Made by a program: the position numbers and the translations under genes. 60,201 nucleotides of DNA from Candidatus Saccharimonadota bacterium (GTDB taxonomy: Bacteria > Patescibacteriota > Saccharimonadia > Saccharimonadales > UBA4665), in assembly GCA_027371845.1 (NCBI GenBank), contig DAHXLD010000017.1, forward strand, positions 1 through 60,201, in the 5' to 3' direction. Below are positions 1 through 11,099 of the stretch, in pieces; position 1 is the first letter of the stretch; each line of letters begins with the position of its first letter. A model generated the notes under the pieces. That model was not told the DNA's origin and did not search any database. It saw nothing but the letters and a program-made list of their open reading frames with translations.

Positions 1-932
1 TGTGGTGTATGCCAGTTTAATCTTCTTCTGGGTTTATTGTTTAACTCCCAGGCAATGTTATCTAGTTCTTTTTGAGTTAGATTTCGAATGTCACTTCTCT
101 TAGGTAAATAGGCTCGTAACTGACGATTACTATTCTCATTAGCTCCTCGTTGCCAGGAGCTATAGGGATCAGCAAAATAGACAGATATACCAAGTGCTGT
201 GGTAATTAATTCATGCTTTGTAAACTCACTACCATTGTCAAAGGTTATAGTATGGGCAATATATCCATTAAGCTTCTTAATAACAGCCTCTGCAGTTAAG
301 AGAGCTGTTTTTTGATTTAACTTAGTAAAGGCCACTAAACTACTAACCCGCTCATTGACGGTATTAATAGCATGTTTATGGGTATAGACTACACTATCTC
401 CCTCCCAGTCACCAAGACGACTTTTTTCGTCTACTATCTGTGGTCTTTGATGAATAGATACCCTATTAGATATTCTAGATTTCTGAGCTGATCGACCTTT
501 ATGCTTGGTTCTTCTTTTCTTTCCTTGACGTAGATACTGGTATAACTTCTCGGCAATAGCCCAGGGACTAGAGTATATCCATTTGTAGATAGTTTCAGCA
601 CAAGCGATTAGCTTGAATCCTTCGCCAGCTAATCTACCAGCAATCATACTTGGATCCCAACCTTTCTGAAGACAGTCAACAATCCAGCTTCTTAGTCGAT
701 AATTAGCTGGATGATCTAATTTGGGTATTTGTCTACAGTGTTTTCTATTAGTCTCATAAGCAACCTGGGCTACCCAGGCTCGGTAGATTCTACTACCGTC
801 TAATCCTTTCTTAATCTCTCTACTAATAGTAGATGGATTTCTACTTAGTTTGATAGAGATCTGTTTGTTTGTATAATTCTCTTGGAGTAAGATCTCAATC
901 TTACCCCTATCTGCAGCCGTTAGGTGCTTCAT
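1..932 (-). CDS. IS30 family transposase, C-terminus truncated by the window edge
   Basis: Manual reverse-strand translation MKHLTAADRGKIEILLQENYTNKQISIKLSRNPSTISREIKKG...GDWEGDSVVYTHKHAINTVNERVSSLVAFTKLN...ITFDNGSEFTKHELI...YFADPYSSWQRGANENSNRQLRAYLPK; IS30 HTH plus DDE core (DWEGD, FDNGSEF, NENSN). Confidence 0.93.
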   Translation of the reverse strand, partial: MKHLTAADRGKIEILLQENYTNKQISIKLSRNPSTISREIKKGLDGSRIYRAWVAQVAYETNRKHCRQIPKLDHPANYRLRSWIVDCLQKGWDPSMIAGRLAGEGFKLIACAETIYKWIYSSPWAIAEKLYQYLRQGKKRRTKHKGRSAQKSRISNRVSIHQRPQIVDEKSRLGDWEGDSVVYTHKHAINTVNERVSSLVAFTKLNQKTALLTAEAVIKKLNGYIAHTITFDNGSEFTKHELITTALGISVYFADPYSSWQRGANENSNRQLRAYLPKRSDIRNLTQKELDNIAWELNNKPRRRLNWHTP

Positions 933-1000
933 AGTTAAATCCTCCTAGATTTATTATTATGAATTTATTCTAACGGTTGCATTTGATAATGGAACTCTGA
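1..1000 (-). mobile_element. IS30-family insertion sequence, partial; candidate terminal inverted repeat near 974-1000
   Basis: Transposase ORF plus IS30-like terminus (ggttgcatttgataatggaactctgag) upstream of the gene; the other end is outside the window. Confidence 0.55.
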
Positions 1001-1117
1001 GAGAAATTTTTTAATTTCTAGATTAGATTATATCCTAAAGTTTAATCTCAGTTTTAAAGAGGTTAATATTTTTAAAACAAGACTAAACTTTAGAGTGTTG
1101 TTTTTAGTTAATTAAGC

Positions 1118-1123
1118 TATAAT
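1118..1123 (+). promoter_or_regulatory. -10 box TATAAT eight nt upstream of the DedA ATG; possibly leaderless
   Basis: TATAAT at 1118-1123, ATG at 1132. Confidence 0.5.
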
Positions 1124-1131
1124 TTAGACTA

Positions 1132-1752
1132 ATGTTTAACGTCAATGAAATAATTCAGTCCGGTGGCTTATGGCTTATTGGACTCTTTTTATTTTCTGAA
1201 GTAGGGCTCTTTTTAGGCTTCTTCCTACCTGGGGATACTTTATTAATAGCTGGTGGAATTTTTGCCATGCAGGGCAAGTTCTCACTTTGGTCAGTTATAA
1301 TTGTAGCCTTAATAGCTGCCATTTTAGGCGATAGTACGGCTTATTTAATTGGTCGAAAATTAGGAAGAAGAATATTTAATAAAAAAGATAGTGTTCTTTT
1401 TGACGCTAAACACGTTAAGAAGGCCGAAGATTTTTATCAAAAATACGGATCAAAAGCGGTTTTGATTGCTCACTTTATTCCAGTTATTAGAACTTTTAAT
1501 CCTTTGGTTGGGGGTGTGGCTGAAATGCCTTATTCTAAATTCTTAATCTATGACGCTATAGGGGATAGTGCCTGGGCTATTATTGTGACTCTTATCGGAT
1601 ATTATATCGGAAGTCGAATCCCTCACGTTGACCACTATATTCTTGGAGTAGTTGGTTTAGTGGTAGTGGTCTCATTAGGACCAACGATTTATCATTTTAT
1701 TATTAAGAGATACTTAAAGGCTCGAAAAGCTAAAAAAGCCTTAAAGCCTTAA
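1132..1752 (+). CDS. DedA/VTT-domain family membrane protein
   Basis: ORF with FLPGDTLL...GDSTAYLIGRKLG...HFIPVIRTFNPLVGGVAEMPYSKF motifs of the DedA family. Confidence 0.92.
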   Translation: MFNVNEIIQSGGLWLIGLFLFSEVGLFLGFFLPGDTLLIAGGIFAMQGKFSLWSVIIVALIAAILGDSTAYLIGRKLGRRIFNKKDSVLFDAKHVKKAEDFYQKYGSKAVLIAHFIPVIRTFNPLVGGVAEMPYSKFLIYDAIGDSAWAIIVTLIGYYIGSRIPHVDHYILGVVGLVVVVSLGPTIYHFIIKRYLKARKAKKALKP

Positions 1753-4563
1753 ATACTGAGCCGTATAGCCCTTTTGTTTAATAATCTCCTCTGGTGTCCC
1801 TTTGGCTATGATTTGACCCCCTTGATCACCACCCTCTGGCCCCATGTCGATAATATAGTCGGCGTTCTTAATAACATCCAGATTATGCTCAATAACGATC
1901 ATGCTATTACCAGCATCAACTAAAGCATGTATTACGCTTAATAGTCTTTTAACATCGTCAAAATGAAGTCCTGTTGTTGGCTCATCTAAAATATATAAGG
2001 TTTTACCGGTCGGTCTTCTGGACAATTCCGAGGCCAGTTTAATGCGCTGCGCTTCACCACCACTTAAGGTTGTGGCGGGCTGTCCTAGTCGAATATACCC
2101 TAAACCAACCTCCACTAAGGTCTGAAGTTTCCTTGAAACCGAAGGAATACTGGCAAAGAATTCTAAGGCTTGTTCACAAGTCATATTTAATATTTCACTA
2201 ATATCTTTGCCCTTATAATGAACCTCTAAAGCTTCTTTATTGTACCTTTTGCCGTGACAAACTTCGCAGGTTACGTAAACATCTGGTAAAAAATGCATTT
2301 CTATTTTTATAATTCCATCACCTCGACAGTTTTCGCAGCGTCCACCTTGCACATTAAAACTAAATCTTCCGGGCATATAGCCTCTTAATTTTGCCTCGGG
2401 AACCGAAGCAAAAAGTTCTCTAATTGGAGTAAAAAGACCAGTGTAAGTAGCTGGATTAGACCTTGGCGTTCGACCAATTGCTTCCTGATCGATAATTATA
2501 GCTTTATCGAGATTATCTATCCCCTCAATATCTTGATGTCTTCCTGGTACGCTTGAGGCGCGATGAAGTCTAGCTAATAACTCCTTGGCTAAGATGTCAT
2601 TAATTAAACTTGACTTGCCAGATCCCGAGACGCCACTAACAACCACTAACTTGCCTAGAGGTATATGAACATCAATATTCTTGAGATTATTTTCAGTTGC
2701 CCCTTTAATAACTAATTCTTTCTGATTGCCAGCTCGTCTTTTTTTAGGAGTTTCGATTTTTTTAGAACCATTCAAGTATTGAGCGGTTAAGCTTTTGTTA
2801 ATTTTTAAAACCTCTTCTAAGGAACCGGCTGCTACAACATGTCCACCATGGATACCAGCCCCAGGACCAATGTCGATTAAGTAATCGGACGATCTGATGG
2901 TTTCTTCGTCATGCTCAACAACTATAACGCTATTACCGATATCTCTTAAGTTCTTTAAGGTATTAATAAGTTTAGCGTTATCCCTTTGGTGTAAGCCAAT
3001 AGATGGTTCGTCTAAAACATAAAGTACTCCCATTAAGCCCGAACCGATTTGAGTAGCTAATCTAATTCTCTGGGCCTCTCCTCCACTTAAGGTATTGGCG
3101 CTTCTAAGTAAATTAAGATAATTTAAACCAACGTCGTTCATAAACTTGAGACGAAAACTAATTTCTTTTAAAATTAGGCTAGCTATCTGCTGTTCCTTGT
3201 CTGTTAACTTAAGGTCGTTAACCCAATTAATGGCTTCGTTAATATTTAAACTACAAACATCCATGATTGATTTATCTTTTATTTTAATTGCCAAGACTTC
3301 TGGTTTAAGTCTAAGACCATGGCAAGCATGACAAGGTTTTTCTTGCATATATTTTTCAATATCTCGTCTTATGAAATCGCTTTCTGTTTCTTTATGTCTT
3401 CTTTCTAAGTCAGGGATTACCCCTGAAAATGTCGTTTCAAAACTACGCCCACTGCCAATACTAATACGATATTTATCACTACCAGTTCCGTATAAGATCT
3501 TATCTATAATATTTTTTTTTAATTGGCTAGTTGGAACATGCAAACTGAATTTATATTTGTCGGCCAGAGCTTGTAGTTTCTTAGTGTGCCAATTATCGGC
3601 ATTGATTCGGTTATATGGCCGAATTGCTCCTTCGGCAATTGTTAAACGTCCATTAGGTATAACCAATTCAGGATTTACTTCTAACCTGGAGCCTATCCCG
3701 GTACAAACAGGACAAGCTCCTTGGGGTGAGTTAAAACTAAATGATCTTGGTTCAAGTTCTGGAATAGCAATATCTGGATGATTTACACAAGCGTAAAGTA
3801 AGCTAAAGGTCTCAATTTTATTTGAGTTATGTTCTAAGACGGCTACTTTATTCTCAGCAATTTCTAGAGCTTGTTCAATAGCTTGAACTAATCTATTCCT
3901 ATTCTCCAAGTTATTAATAAGCCTATCTACTACTATTTCAATATTATGACGATAATTCTTGTCTAATTCCGGGAATTCTTCAAGGGTATAGATAATACCG
4001 TCAACTCGAACCCGAGCATATCCAGCTCTAAGATACTTTTCGCTAATATGTTCAAAAGCTCCTTTTTTATCCGATACTATGGGAGCTAGAATTACTAATC
4101 TTTGGTCCCTGTAGTCAGTTTCAATCTGTTCAATAATACTTTGAGAAGTTCTTTTCTCAACCGCCAAGCCATCTATCGGACAGTGCGGAACACCAATTCT
4201 AGCAAAGAGTAGTCTTAGATAGTCATAAATCTCAGTCACGGTAGCTACGGTTGAACGTGGATTTCGGCTAGTAGATTTTTGATCAATGCTTATAGCCGGA
4301 CTTAATCCGTCTATCTGGTCAACATCGGGCTTCTCCATAACACCCAGGAATTGTCTTGCATAGGAACTTAAACTTTCAACATATCTTCTTTGTCCTTCGG
4401 CATAAATCGTATCAAAAGCCAGAGATGATTTTCCAGAACCACTTAAACCAGTCATAACGACTAATTTATTTCTAGGAATTTCAAGGTCTATATCTTTTAA
4501 ATTATGCTCTCTTGCACCTTTGATAATAATTTTTTCAGCCATTTTATACCTCGAATTTGACAT
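1741..4563 (-). CDS. uvrA: Excinuclease ABC subunit A
   Basis: 940 aa; two ABC cassettes (GLSGSGKSSLAFDT, GVSGSGKSSLINDI), LSGGEAQRI twice, zinc motifs CPVC and CENC...CEVC. Confidence 0.98.
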   Translation of the reverse strand: MSNSRYKMAEKIIIKGAREHNLKDIDLEIPRNKLVVMTGLSGSGKSSLAFDTIYAEGQRRYVESLSSYARQFLGVMEKPDVDQIDGLSPAISIDQKSTSRNPRSTVATVTEIYDYLRLLFARIGVPHCPIDGLAVEKRTSQSIIEQIETDYRDQRLVILAPIVSDKKGAFEHISEKYLRAGYARVRVDGIIYTLEEFPELDKNYRHNIEIVVDRLINNLENRNRLVQAIEQALEIAENKVAVLEHNSNKIETFSLLYACVNHPDIAIPELEPRSFSFNSPQGACPVCTGIGSRLEVNPELVIPNGRLTIAEGAIRPYNRINADNWHTKKLQALADKYKFSLHVPTSQLKKNIIDKILYGTGSDKYRISIGSGRSFETTFSGVIPDLERRHKETESDFIRRDIEKYMQEKPCHACHGLRLKPEVLAIKIKDKSIMDVCSLNINEAINWVNDLKLTDKEQQIASLILKEISFRLKFMNDVGLNYLNLLRSANTLSGGEAQRIRLATQIGSGLMGVLYVLDEPSIGLHQRDNAKLINTLKNLRDIGNSVIVVEHDEETIRSSDYLIDIGPGAGIHGGHVVAAGSLEEVLKINKSLTAQYLNGSKKIETPKKRRAGNQKELVIKGATENNLKNIDVHIPLGKLVVVSGVSGSGKSSLINDILAKELLARLHRASSVPGRHQDIEGIDNLDKAIIIDQEAIGRTPRSNPATYTGLFTPIRELFASVPEAKLRGYMPGRFSFNVQGGRCENCRGDGIIKIEMHFLPDVYVTCEVCHGKRYNKEALEVHYKGKDISEILNMTCEQALEFFASIPSVSRKLQTLVEVGLGYIRLGQPATTLSGGEAQRIKLASELSRRPTGKTLYILDEPTTGLHFDDVKRLLSVIHALVDAGNSMIVIEHNLDVIKNADYIIDMGPEGGDQGGQIIAKGTPEEIIKQKGYTAQYLRL

Positions 4564-4666
4564 ATTATTATAGCTCGAAATAAAGAAAAAAGATAGACTA
4601 GTTTAGAATATTCCTCCTATAACTATCACTAGAACGGATTAAATTACAAAATATGTATAAATATTG

Positions 4667-4695
4667 TTGACATTGCTACCAGTTGGTTGTATATT
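4667..4695 (+). promoter_or_regulatory. Strong sigma70-type promoter: TTGACA, 17 bp spacer, TATATT
   Basis: TTGACA 4667-4672; TATATT 4690-4695; followed by a purine-rich SD (aagggggagaa) before the ATG at 4724. Confidence 0.75.
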
Positions 4696-4723
4696 TATAT
4701 TCCAAACGTTTTAAGGGGGAGAA

Positions 4724-4927
4724 ATGCAAACTTTTTTCGTATTGGGTTTAATTCCCGGGACAAATATTCAAATTAATTTTTTTGTGTGGTTAATAATTAC
4801 CACTATTATTCTTGGCTATTTAGCTAATGGGTACATTAACTATTTAAGATTCGTTAATAAGTACGTTAGAGAGATTGAAAGACCCGGGCCAAAACCTGCT
4901 AGCTCTTTTCATACTCGCTTAAAATAA
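4724..4927 (+). CDS. Small membrane protein of unknown function
   Basis: 67 aa ORF with one hydrophobic helix, strong promoter and SD; converges on and overlaps sbcB by 29 bp. Confidence 0.7.
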   Translation: MQTFFVLGLIPGTNIQINFFVWLIITTIILGYLANGYINYLRFVNKYVREIERPGPKPASSFHTRLK

Positions 4928-6308
4928 GGTTGGCATAGGCCTTAAGATCTTCAATAATCTTCGATTTTTTATAATTTTTTTGGGATTCTTTTATCTCTAA
5001 AAGAAATTTATCATAATTAGACAATCCTTCGTTTTTAGTAAATAATTTTTGTTTTAGATGTTTTTTCCAGATTATTTTTTGATCTGGGTTTAATTTATCT
5101 TGATAGTTATAGGCCATAAATAAAACATATAAATCATTTAAGGCCTTATTGTTAAAACTTATTTTCCTAAAAGGGTCTTTTAAAATTAAAGCTTTTTTGA
5201 CCTGGTCGTTAACTGAGTCAAAACTTCCGTATAGGTTCTCATTAATTAATGGTGGGCTAGATTTTTGATCTCTCTTTGAATTTAAGATTTTACGGGCTTC
5301 AAGAACTTTTGGCAAAAGGACATCTTTATACTCTAATAGTTTAGCGTAATTTAATAGGCATTCCTTTTTATTAATCGAAAGCCTTTTTTCAGAATCCTTA
5401 TCTAGGGTTGAAATCGGAGCAAAAGCTGGACAGCGATTTAACTTAACTGTCTTAAAGGGTAATAAGTATTTTTTTTGACTAGGGTCATAGATCCATGATT
5501 CAGTTAATTGTTTTACGGTAAGCTTTAAATATTGGCTTGGATCTTGTCTAAGATCATAAACTAAGGCACTCGAAGGTTCATTAAGATCTAGATCCATTAA
5601 AGCCACGAGTGTCGTATTTAAATATTGGCCCATAAAATGGCTAGAAGTATAAATAAATGTCTGGTTGTTCTTTAAGAAGTTTGTAACACTTTTTTTGGTT
5701 CGTAATTCTTTTAAGTAATTAAATAGTTTGGGTTGTTTTGAATGAATTAACCTAACAACTTCAATAGTTGCTAAGACATCGCTTAAGGCATCATGGGCTC
5801 TTGAATGATTCAAATTATTGGCTTTAGTTAGAGTCTCAAGCTTATTAGTTGGTTGACCTTTATCGTCTAAGGGCCAAGTTATGCCTTCTGGTCGAAGAGC
5901 CCTAGTCATACGAACTAAATCTAATATATCCCATCTAGAATTATTCTTATCCCAGTGCCATTTATATGGATCGCTGAAATTACGATAATTAAGATAACGA
6001 ATGAATTCATCATCAAATCTAATATTGTTATAGCCAACAAAAATAGTGTCTTGGGTATTAATCTCATTATTAAATATTTTAAGAAACTCGAGCTCTGTTA
6101 AGCCTTTTTGCAGAGGAGATATCCCAGTTAAGAGAAGAGCTTTAACGCTAGGTAAACAATCATTTGGTAATTTTATTTTTAAATTAAAGGGCTTTTTAAG
6201 AGGTTTAAAATTTAGGTCTGTTCTCTGGCCAGCAAATTGCATAATACGATCAGACCTAGGAGAAAGACCGCTAGTTTCTAGATCATAAAAAAAATATGTT
6301 GCAGGCAT
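4899..6308 (-). CDS. sbcB: Exodeoxyribonuclease I
   Basis: FFYDLETSGLSPRSDRIMQFAGQRTD, FVGYNNIRFDDEFIRY, HSRAHDALSDVLATIEV: ExoI DEDD exonuclease motifs. Confidence 0.95.
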   Translation of the reverse strand: MPATYFFYDLETSGLSPRSDRIMQFAGQRTDLNFKPLKKPFNLKIKLPNDCLPSVKALLLTGISPLQKGLTELEFLKIFNNEINTQDTIFVGYNNIRFDDEFIRYLNYRNFSDPYKWHWDKNNSRWDILDLVRMTRALRPEGITWPLDDKGQPTNKLETLTKANNLNHSRAHDALSDVLATIEVVRLIHSKQPKLFNYLKELRTKKSVTNFLKNNQTFIYTSSHFMGQYLNTTLVALMDLDLNEPSSALVYDLRQDPSQYLKLTVKQLTESWIYDPSQKKYLLPFKTVKLNRCPAFAPISTLDKDSEKRLSINKKECLLNYAKLLEYKDVLLPKVLEARKILNSKRDQKSSPPLINENLYGSFDSVNDQVKKALILKDPFRKISFNNKALNDLYVLFMAYNYQDKLNPDQKIIWKKHLKQKLFTKNEGLSNYDKFLLEIKESQKNYKKSKIIEDLKAYANLILSEYEKS

Positions 6309-6309
6309 T

Positions 6310-7587
<1,278 letters not shown>

Positions 7588-7622
7588 CTAAGGGTATCCG
7601 ATTTAAGAAATAAATTCTAGGG

Positions 7623-8768
7623 TTATTTTGAAATGTAATTCGGGAACGAGCTTACCGGTACCCATCCGCTATATCCAACTCGACCCCACCCAGCTAGGCC
7701 ATTCATGTCTGAAAACTTTATCATAGATCCATCACTTGAAACGGCATCAACGATGGCAACATGACCTTCTCCGCCAAAAGCATAGGGCGTTTGAGCAATT
7801 GCTCCAACCGTCGGTCTTGAACTAACATTCCATCCACTCAAGGTAGCATAATAGGCCCAGGTAATGGCATTTCCCCAATTAGTTGGAACAGCTACCTTTG
7901 AAGCTGCATACCAAGTACAATAACCATAATCATAGCCATTGTAGCCATAGCTGGGTCCATTCCAGGCATAGCCTATTCCATAAGACGACTGTTGAACAAT
8001 GTTACCGTTTGGTATAATGATTTTTTCTCCCGGCCATATACCTTTTATCTCGGCGTCATTATAGGCAATAATCTGAGCTGCACTGGCGTTATACTTTTGA
8101 GCTAAAGAAGCAACCGTATCGCCAGACTTAACAATATATACAATACCGTTAACGGGCGGTATTAAAAGATTCTGTCCAGGAATTAAAGAATTACTTCTTA
8201 AACTGTTTGACCATTCGATACTATTAGAAGTTACGCCAAATTTTTGAGCTAAAGAAGCAACCGTATCGCCAGTTTGAACTTTATACGATATTATATCGGC
8301 TCGAGATTTTAGGGCAGTGGTTGTAATCTGAGGTTTTGAAATGACATTGTTGGTTGTAGCAGCCATAGCAATTTCAGCATTTTGAGAATCCGCCTGGTTA
8401 GCAATAGAGGTAGTTTCCGGGAGATTAGTGGCTCTGGCAACTGTTAGGGCAATATTAGCTGAAGCTACCTGATCTAGGGGGCTAGCAACTAAGCTAGTGC
8501 TCTGAGTATTTGAACTGGAATTAATATTACTAGCGTTGGAAACATTGGTAATTAAAAATATTCCTAAGATTGCTAAAACGAGAATATTAATTGAAAAGAA
8601 TATAACCCTTGTCTTAAGCTGAGTTTTTTTGTTTTTTTCTTTTTTAGAAACATTTTCATCTATCAAAGATACTCTTTTTTTAAGATCAGAAATAATACCA
8701 AGGGAATTAAACTTCCCCAGGTTATTTTTTAATTTAATATTGGGCTTATCCATGCCTCGTAATAACAA
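7623..8768 (-). CDS. LysM and CHAP domain cell-wall amidase/endopeptidase
   Basis: N-terminal TM, two LysM repeats (YKVQTGDTVASLAQKFGV; YIVKSGDTVASLAQKYN), C-terminal CHAP (YCTWYAAS...GHVAIVD). Confidence 0.92.
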   Translation of the reverse strand: MLLRGMDKPNIKLKNNLGKFNSLGIISDLKKRVSLIDENVSKKEKNKKTQLKTRVIFFSINILVLAILGIFLITNVSNASNINSSSNTQSTSLVASPLDQVASANIALTVARATNLPETTSIANQADSQNAEIAMAATTNNVISKPQITTTALKSRADIISYKVQTGDTVASLAQKFGVTSNSIEWSNSLRSNSLIPGQNLLIPPVNGIVYIVKSGDTVASLAQKYNASAAQIIAYNDAEIKGIWPGEKIIIPNGNIVQQSSYGIGYAWNGPSYGYNGYDYGYCTWYAASKVAVPTNWGNAITWAYYATLSGWNVSSRPTVGAIAQTPYAFGGEGHVAIVDAVSSDGSMIKFSDMNGLAGWGRVGYSGWVPVSSFPNYISK

Positions 8769-8865
8769 GATTAATTATAGTCTTTAATAAAGAAAGTATT
8801 TTTTAAAAGTAACTAACTATAACGTTCTAATTATATCAAGTTGAGGATTGATCCTCAAGCGCATC

Positions 8866-9594
8866 TTAATCTTGTTTTGGTGAAATATGTTTTATTATTT
8901 TTAAAAGATAGGAAAAATCCTTCTGGTTTAATCCTGGGATAGTTGAGAACCGTCCAGACTCAAAAGCTTCACGAAAAGCTTTTTTAGAAAAAGCCTGATC
9001 AGGGTATGACTCTAAAGACGCTCCTACTTTCTTTATCATCCCTATAATGCGACTTATTTGTTTTGGCTTGGTCCCTAGGTTTTGGAAATATTCTTGAAGT
9101 TCATAAAATGCTGCAATGTCATCACCTAAGTCTGGCTCGTTATTCTTAACCCTTTCGGAATTATCAAAAGTGGCAAAACGAACTATGGCTTGAGATTTGT
9201 CGGGTAAATCAGATTTTATAAAAAAACCACCCTCAGCTATAAGAGAAGACATCCCGATCGACTCACCGTCACGATCTTTTTTATCAAATTCAAGAGAAAT
9301 AATATTTAAATGGGACCTACTACTTAAAATTTGAGCCATCTCAGCCCTTTTATCTTCTTGATCGGTAGTTATAGCTACGGGTATTTCTGGATTAGGACTA
9401 ATGAGTCTAGCAACGCTTTCTAAAGTTACATTAAAATTCCCTAAAGTAAATTGAGGAAAAGCCTGAGCCTCTTCCAAGTCCCCGGAAACTACAAATAAAT
9501 TAATCCCGACCGAAAGTCTTCCCAAGACTTCAATAAGCTTTGGGTTAATCCCATTAAATTCTGGTCTTAGAATTTGTCCATTTTCTACGCTCAT
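8866..9594 (-). CDS. Hypothetical protein
   Basis: 242 aa ORF in operon-like context; no family recognised. Confidence 0.75.
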   Translation of the reverse strand: MSVENGQILRPEFNGINPKLIEVLGRLSVGINLFVVSGDLEEAQAFPQFTLGNFNVTLESVARLISPNPEIPVAITTDQEDKRAEMAQILSSRSHLNIISLEFDKKDRDGESIGMSSLIAEGGFFIKSDLPDKSQAIVRFATFDNSERVKNNEPDLGDDIAAFYELQEYFQNLGTKPKQISRIIGMIKKVGASLESYPDQAFSKKAFREAFESGRFSTIPGLNQKDFSYLLKIIKHISPKQD

Positions 9595-9630
9595 TACATA
9601 AAATGTTATATCATTTGTGTTAAGTTTTGT

Positions 9631-10680
9631 CTAGTTCCCGCAAAGCTTGTGACAATATTGGGCCGTATTGGCTTGTTGTTGAGTTAGAGTATTCGAAAAA
9701 TAGGTTACTCCACTATCACCAGTAACAAAATAGAGCCAATTGGTAGGCGCTGGATGAGTAGCAGCATATAGTGAAGTAGAGTTAATCGTGCTAATTGGAG
9801 TAGGGGGCAAGCCAGGATGCAACAAGGTATTATAAGGAGAGTCGTAACTCAAACTTGGAGTTTGATTATTAACCAATGATCCGTAGTAAGCCGTAACGTC
9901 CGATCCTAAGTTCATTGATTGTTTAAGTCTACTTAGAAACACCTGAGCTACTTGAGCTTGATCTGATGGTTTACTAACTTCCTGATCAATGATAGAAGTT
10001 AAAATTAGCCCCTGATAAGTCGATAGGCCTTCACTGGCAAAAGCAGCTTGAACTTTTGGCGTTAAATGGGCCGACATTTCATTTAAGGATTCGGTTATTA
10101 TGGTAGTTAGGGGGGTGCTTTTATTTCTTTGGAAGGAATCTGGCCAAAGTAAGCCCTCCATCGAGTTAACATTACTTGGAACAAACTCCATAATCTTTAA
10201 GTTCCTGTAATTATTAATATTTAAAGCGTTATTGATGTCACTTAAGCTGTAGCCGTCTTTAAGTAGATCAGTTTTAAGCTTAAAAATATTAGTTCCGGGT
10301 AGGATGGTTACTAGATTCGTAGCTATCCTGCCTGAGACTATGTTTGATATTATTTGTTGAGTAGTTTCGTTGGGATAAAAGATGTAAGTACCAGCCTGAA
10401 GACTATTTGAAAAGTTTTGGCTATTTATGTATAACTGAGCGGCCCAAGAGCTTCTAATGACATGATCCGAGGATAGTTGATCAGTAATCTCTCGAACGCT
10501 ACTGCCTTTAGCAATATCTACCGATACAGGTCTTTGACTAGAGCTATAAGGTTTTAATAAGCCATAATAATAATTTCGGACTAACACACTACCGGTCATA
10601 AAGACTATAATTATTACAATAATTAATATCCACACTCTTTTCGGAATTCTTCTATACTTTCGATTTTTTTCAAATTTCAT
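9631..10680 (-). CDS. mltG: Endolytic murein transglycosylase (YceG-like)
   Basis: N-terminal TM; LTSIIDQEVSKPSDQAQVAQVFLSRL...LGSDVTAYY...YNTLLHPGLPPTPISTINSTSLYAATHPAPTNWLYFVT. Confidence 0.96.
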   Translation of the reverse strand: MKFEKNRKYRRIPKRVWILIIVIIIVFMTGSVLVRNYYYGLLKPYSSSQRPVSVDIAKGSSVREITDQLSSDHVIRSSWAAQLYINSQNFSNSLQAGTYIFYPNETTQQIISNIVSGRIATNLVTILPGTNIFKLKTDLLKDGYSLSDINNALNINNYRNLKIMEFVPSNVNSMEGLLWPDSFQRNKSTPLTTIITESLNEMSAHLTPKVQAAFASEGLSTYQGLILTSIIDQEVSKPSDQAQVAQVFLSRLKQSMNLGSDVTAYYGSLVNNQTPSLSYDSPYNTLLHPGLPPTPISTINSTSLYAATHPAPTNWLYFVTGDSGVTYFSNTLTQQQANTAQYCHKLCGN

Positions 10681-11099
10681 ACTATTAAGTTTCCCTTAAG
10701 ATAATCTTCTAAAATTATGGCGGCAGCAAGTTTATCTACGTCTTCTTTAAGATAATTCTTGGATTGTTCTCTTAAAATTTCTTCGGCTTTTTGAGATGTT
10801 AGAAATTCATCCTCATAATCCACTTCCAATTGTAATCTAGACTTTATCTGATTGGCAAAATCTTTTACTTTTAAGGTTTGAGCGGTATCTTTTGAATCCA
10901 TATTTCGAGGTAAACCAATGACTAATCTAGAGATATTGTGTTGTTTAACTAAACTACTTAAGTTTTCAAAGAATTTTGAATCGTTTTTTATTGTAATTAA
11001 AGCTTGAGGTAAATAGACTGGATAAGTTGCTAGGGCTACTCCGACTCGGACATCGCCCACATCTAAAGCTAGTAAATTGAGTGATTCGGTTTTTAGCAT
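10677..11099 (-). CDS. ruvX: Putative pre-16S rRNA nuclease / Holliday junction resolvase (YqgF)
   Basis: LALDVGDVRVGVAL, LVIGLPRNMD, VDYEDEFLTSQKAEEIL. Confidence 0.95.
   Translation of the reverse strand: MLKTESLNLLALDVGDVRVGVALATYPVYLPQALITIKNDSKFFENLSSLVKQHNISRLVIGLPRNMDSKDTAQTLKVKDFANQIKSRLQLEVDYEDEFLTSQKAEEILREQSKNYLKEDVDKLAAAIILEDYLKGNLIV

Noticed and set aside
3146-3781. Plus-strand ORFs of 61 and 136 aa inside uvrA
   Set aside because: Antisense to a well-conserved gene; no recognisable motifs; shadow ORFs.
6046-6288. 80-aa plus-strand ORF opposite sbcB
   Set aside because: Antisense to conserved ExoI motifs.
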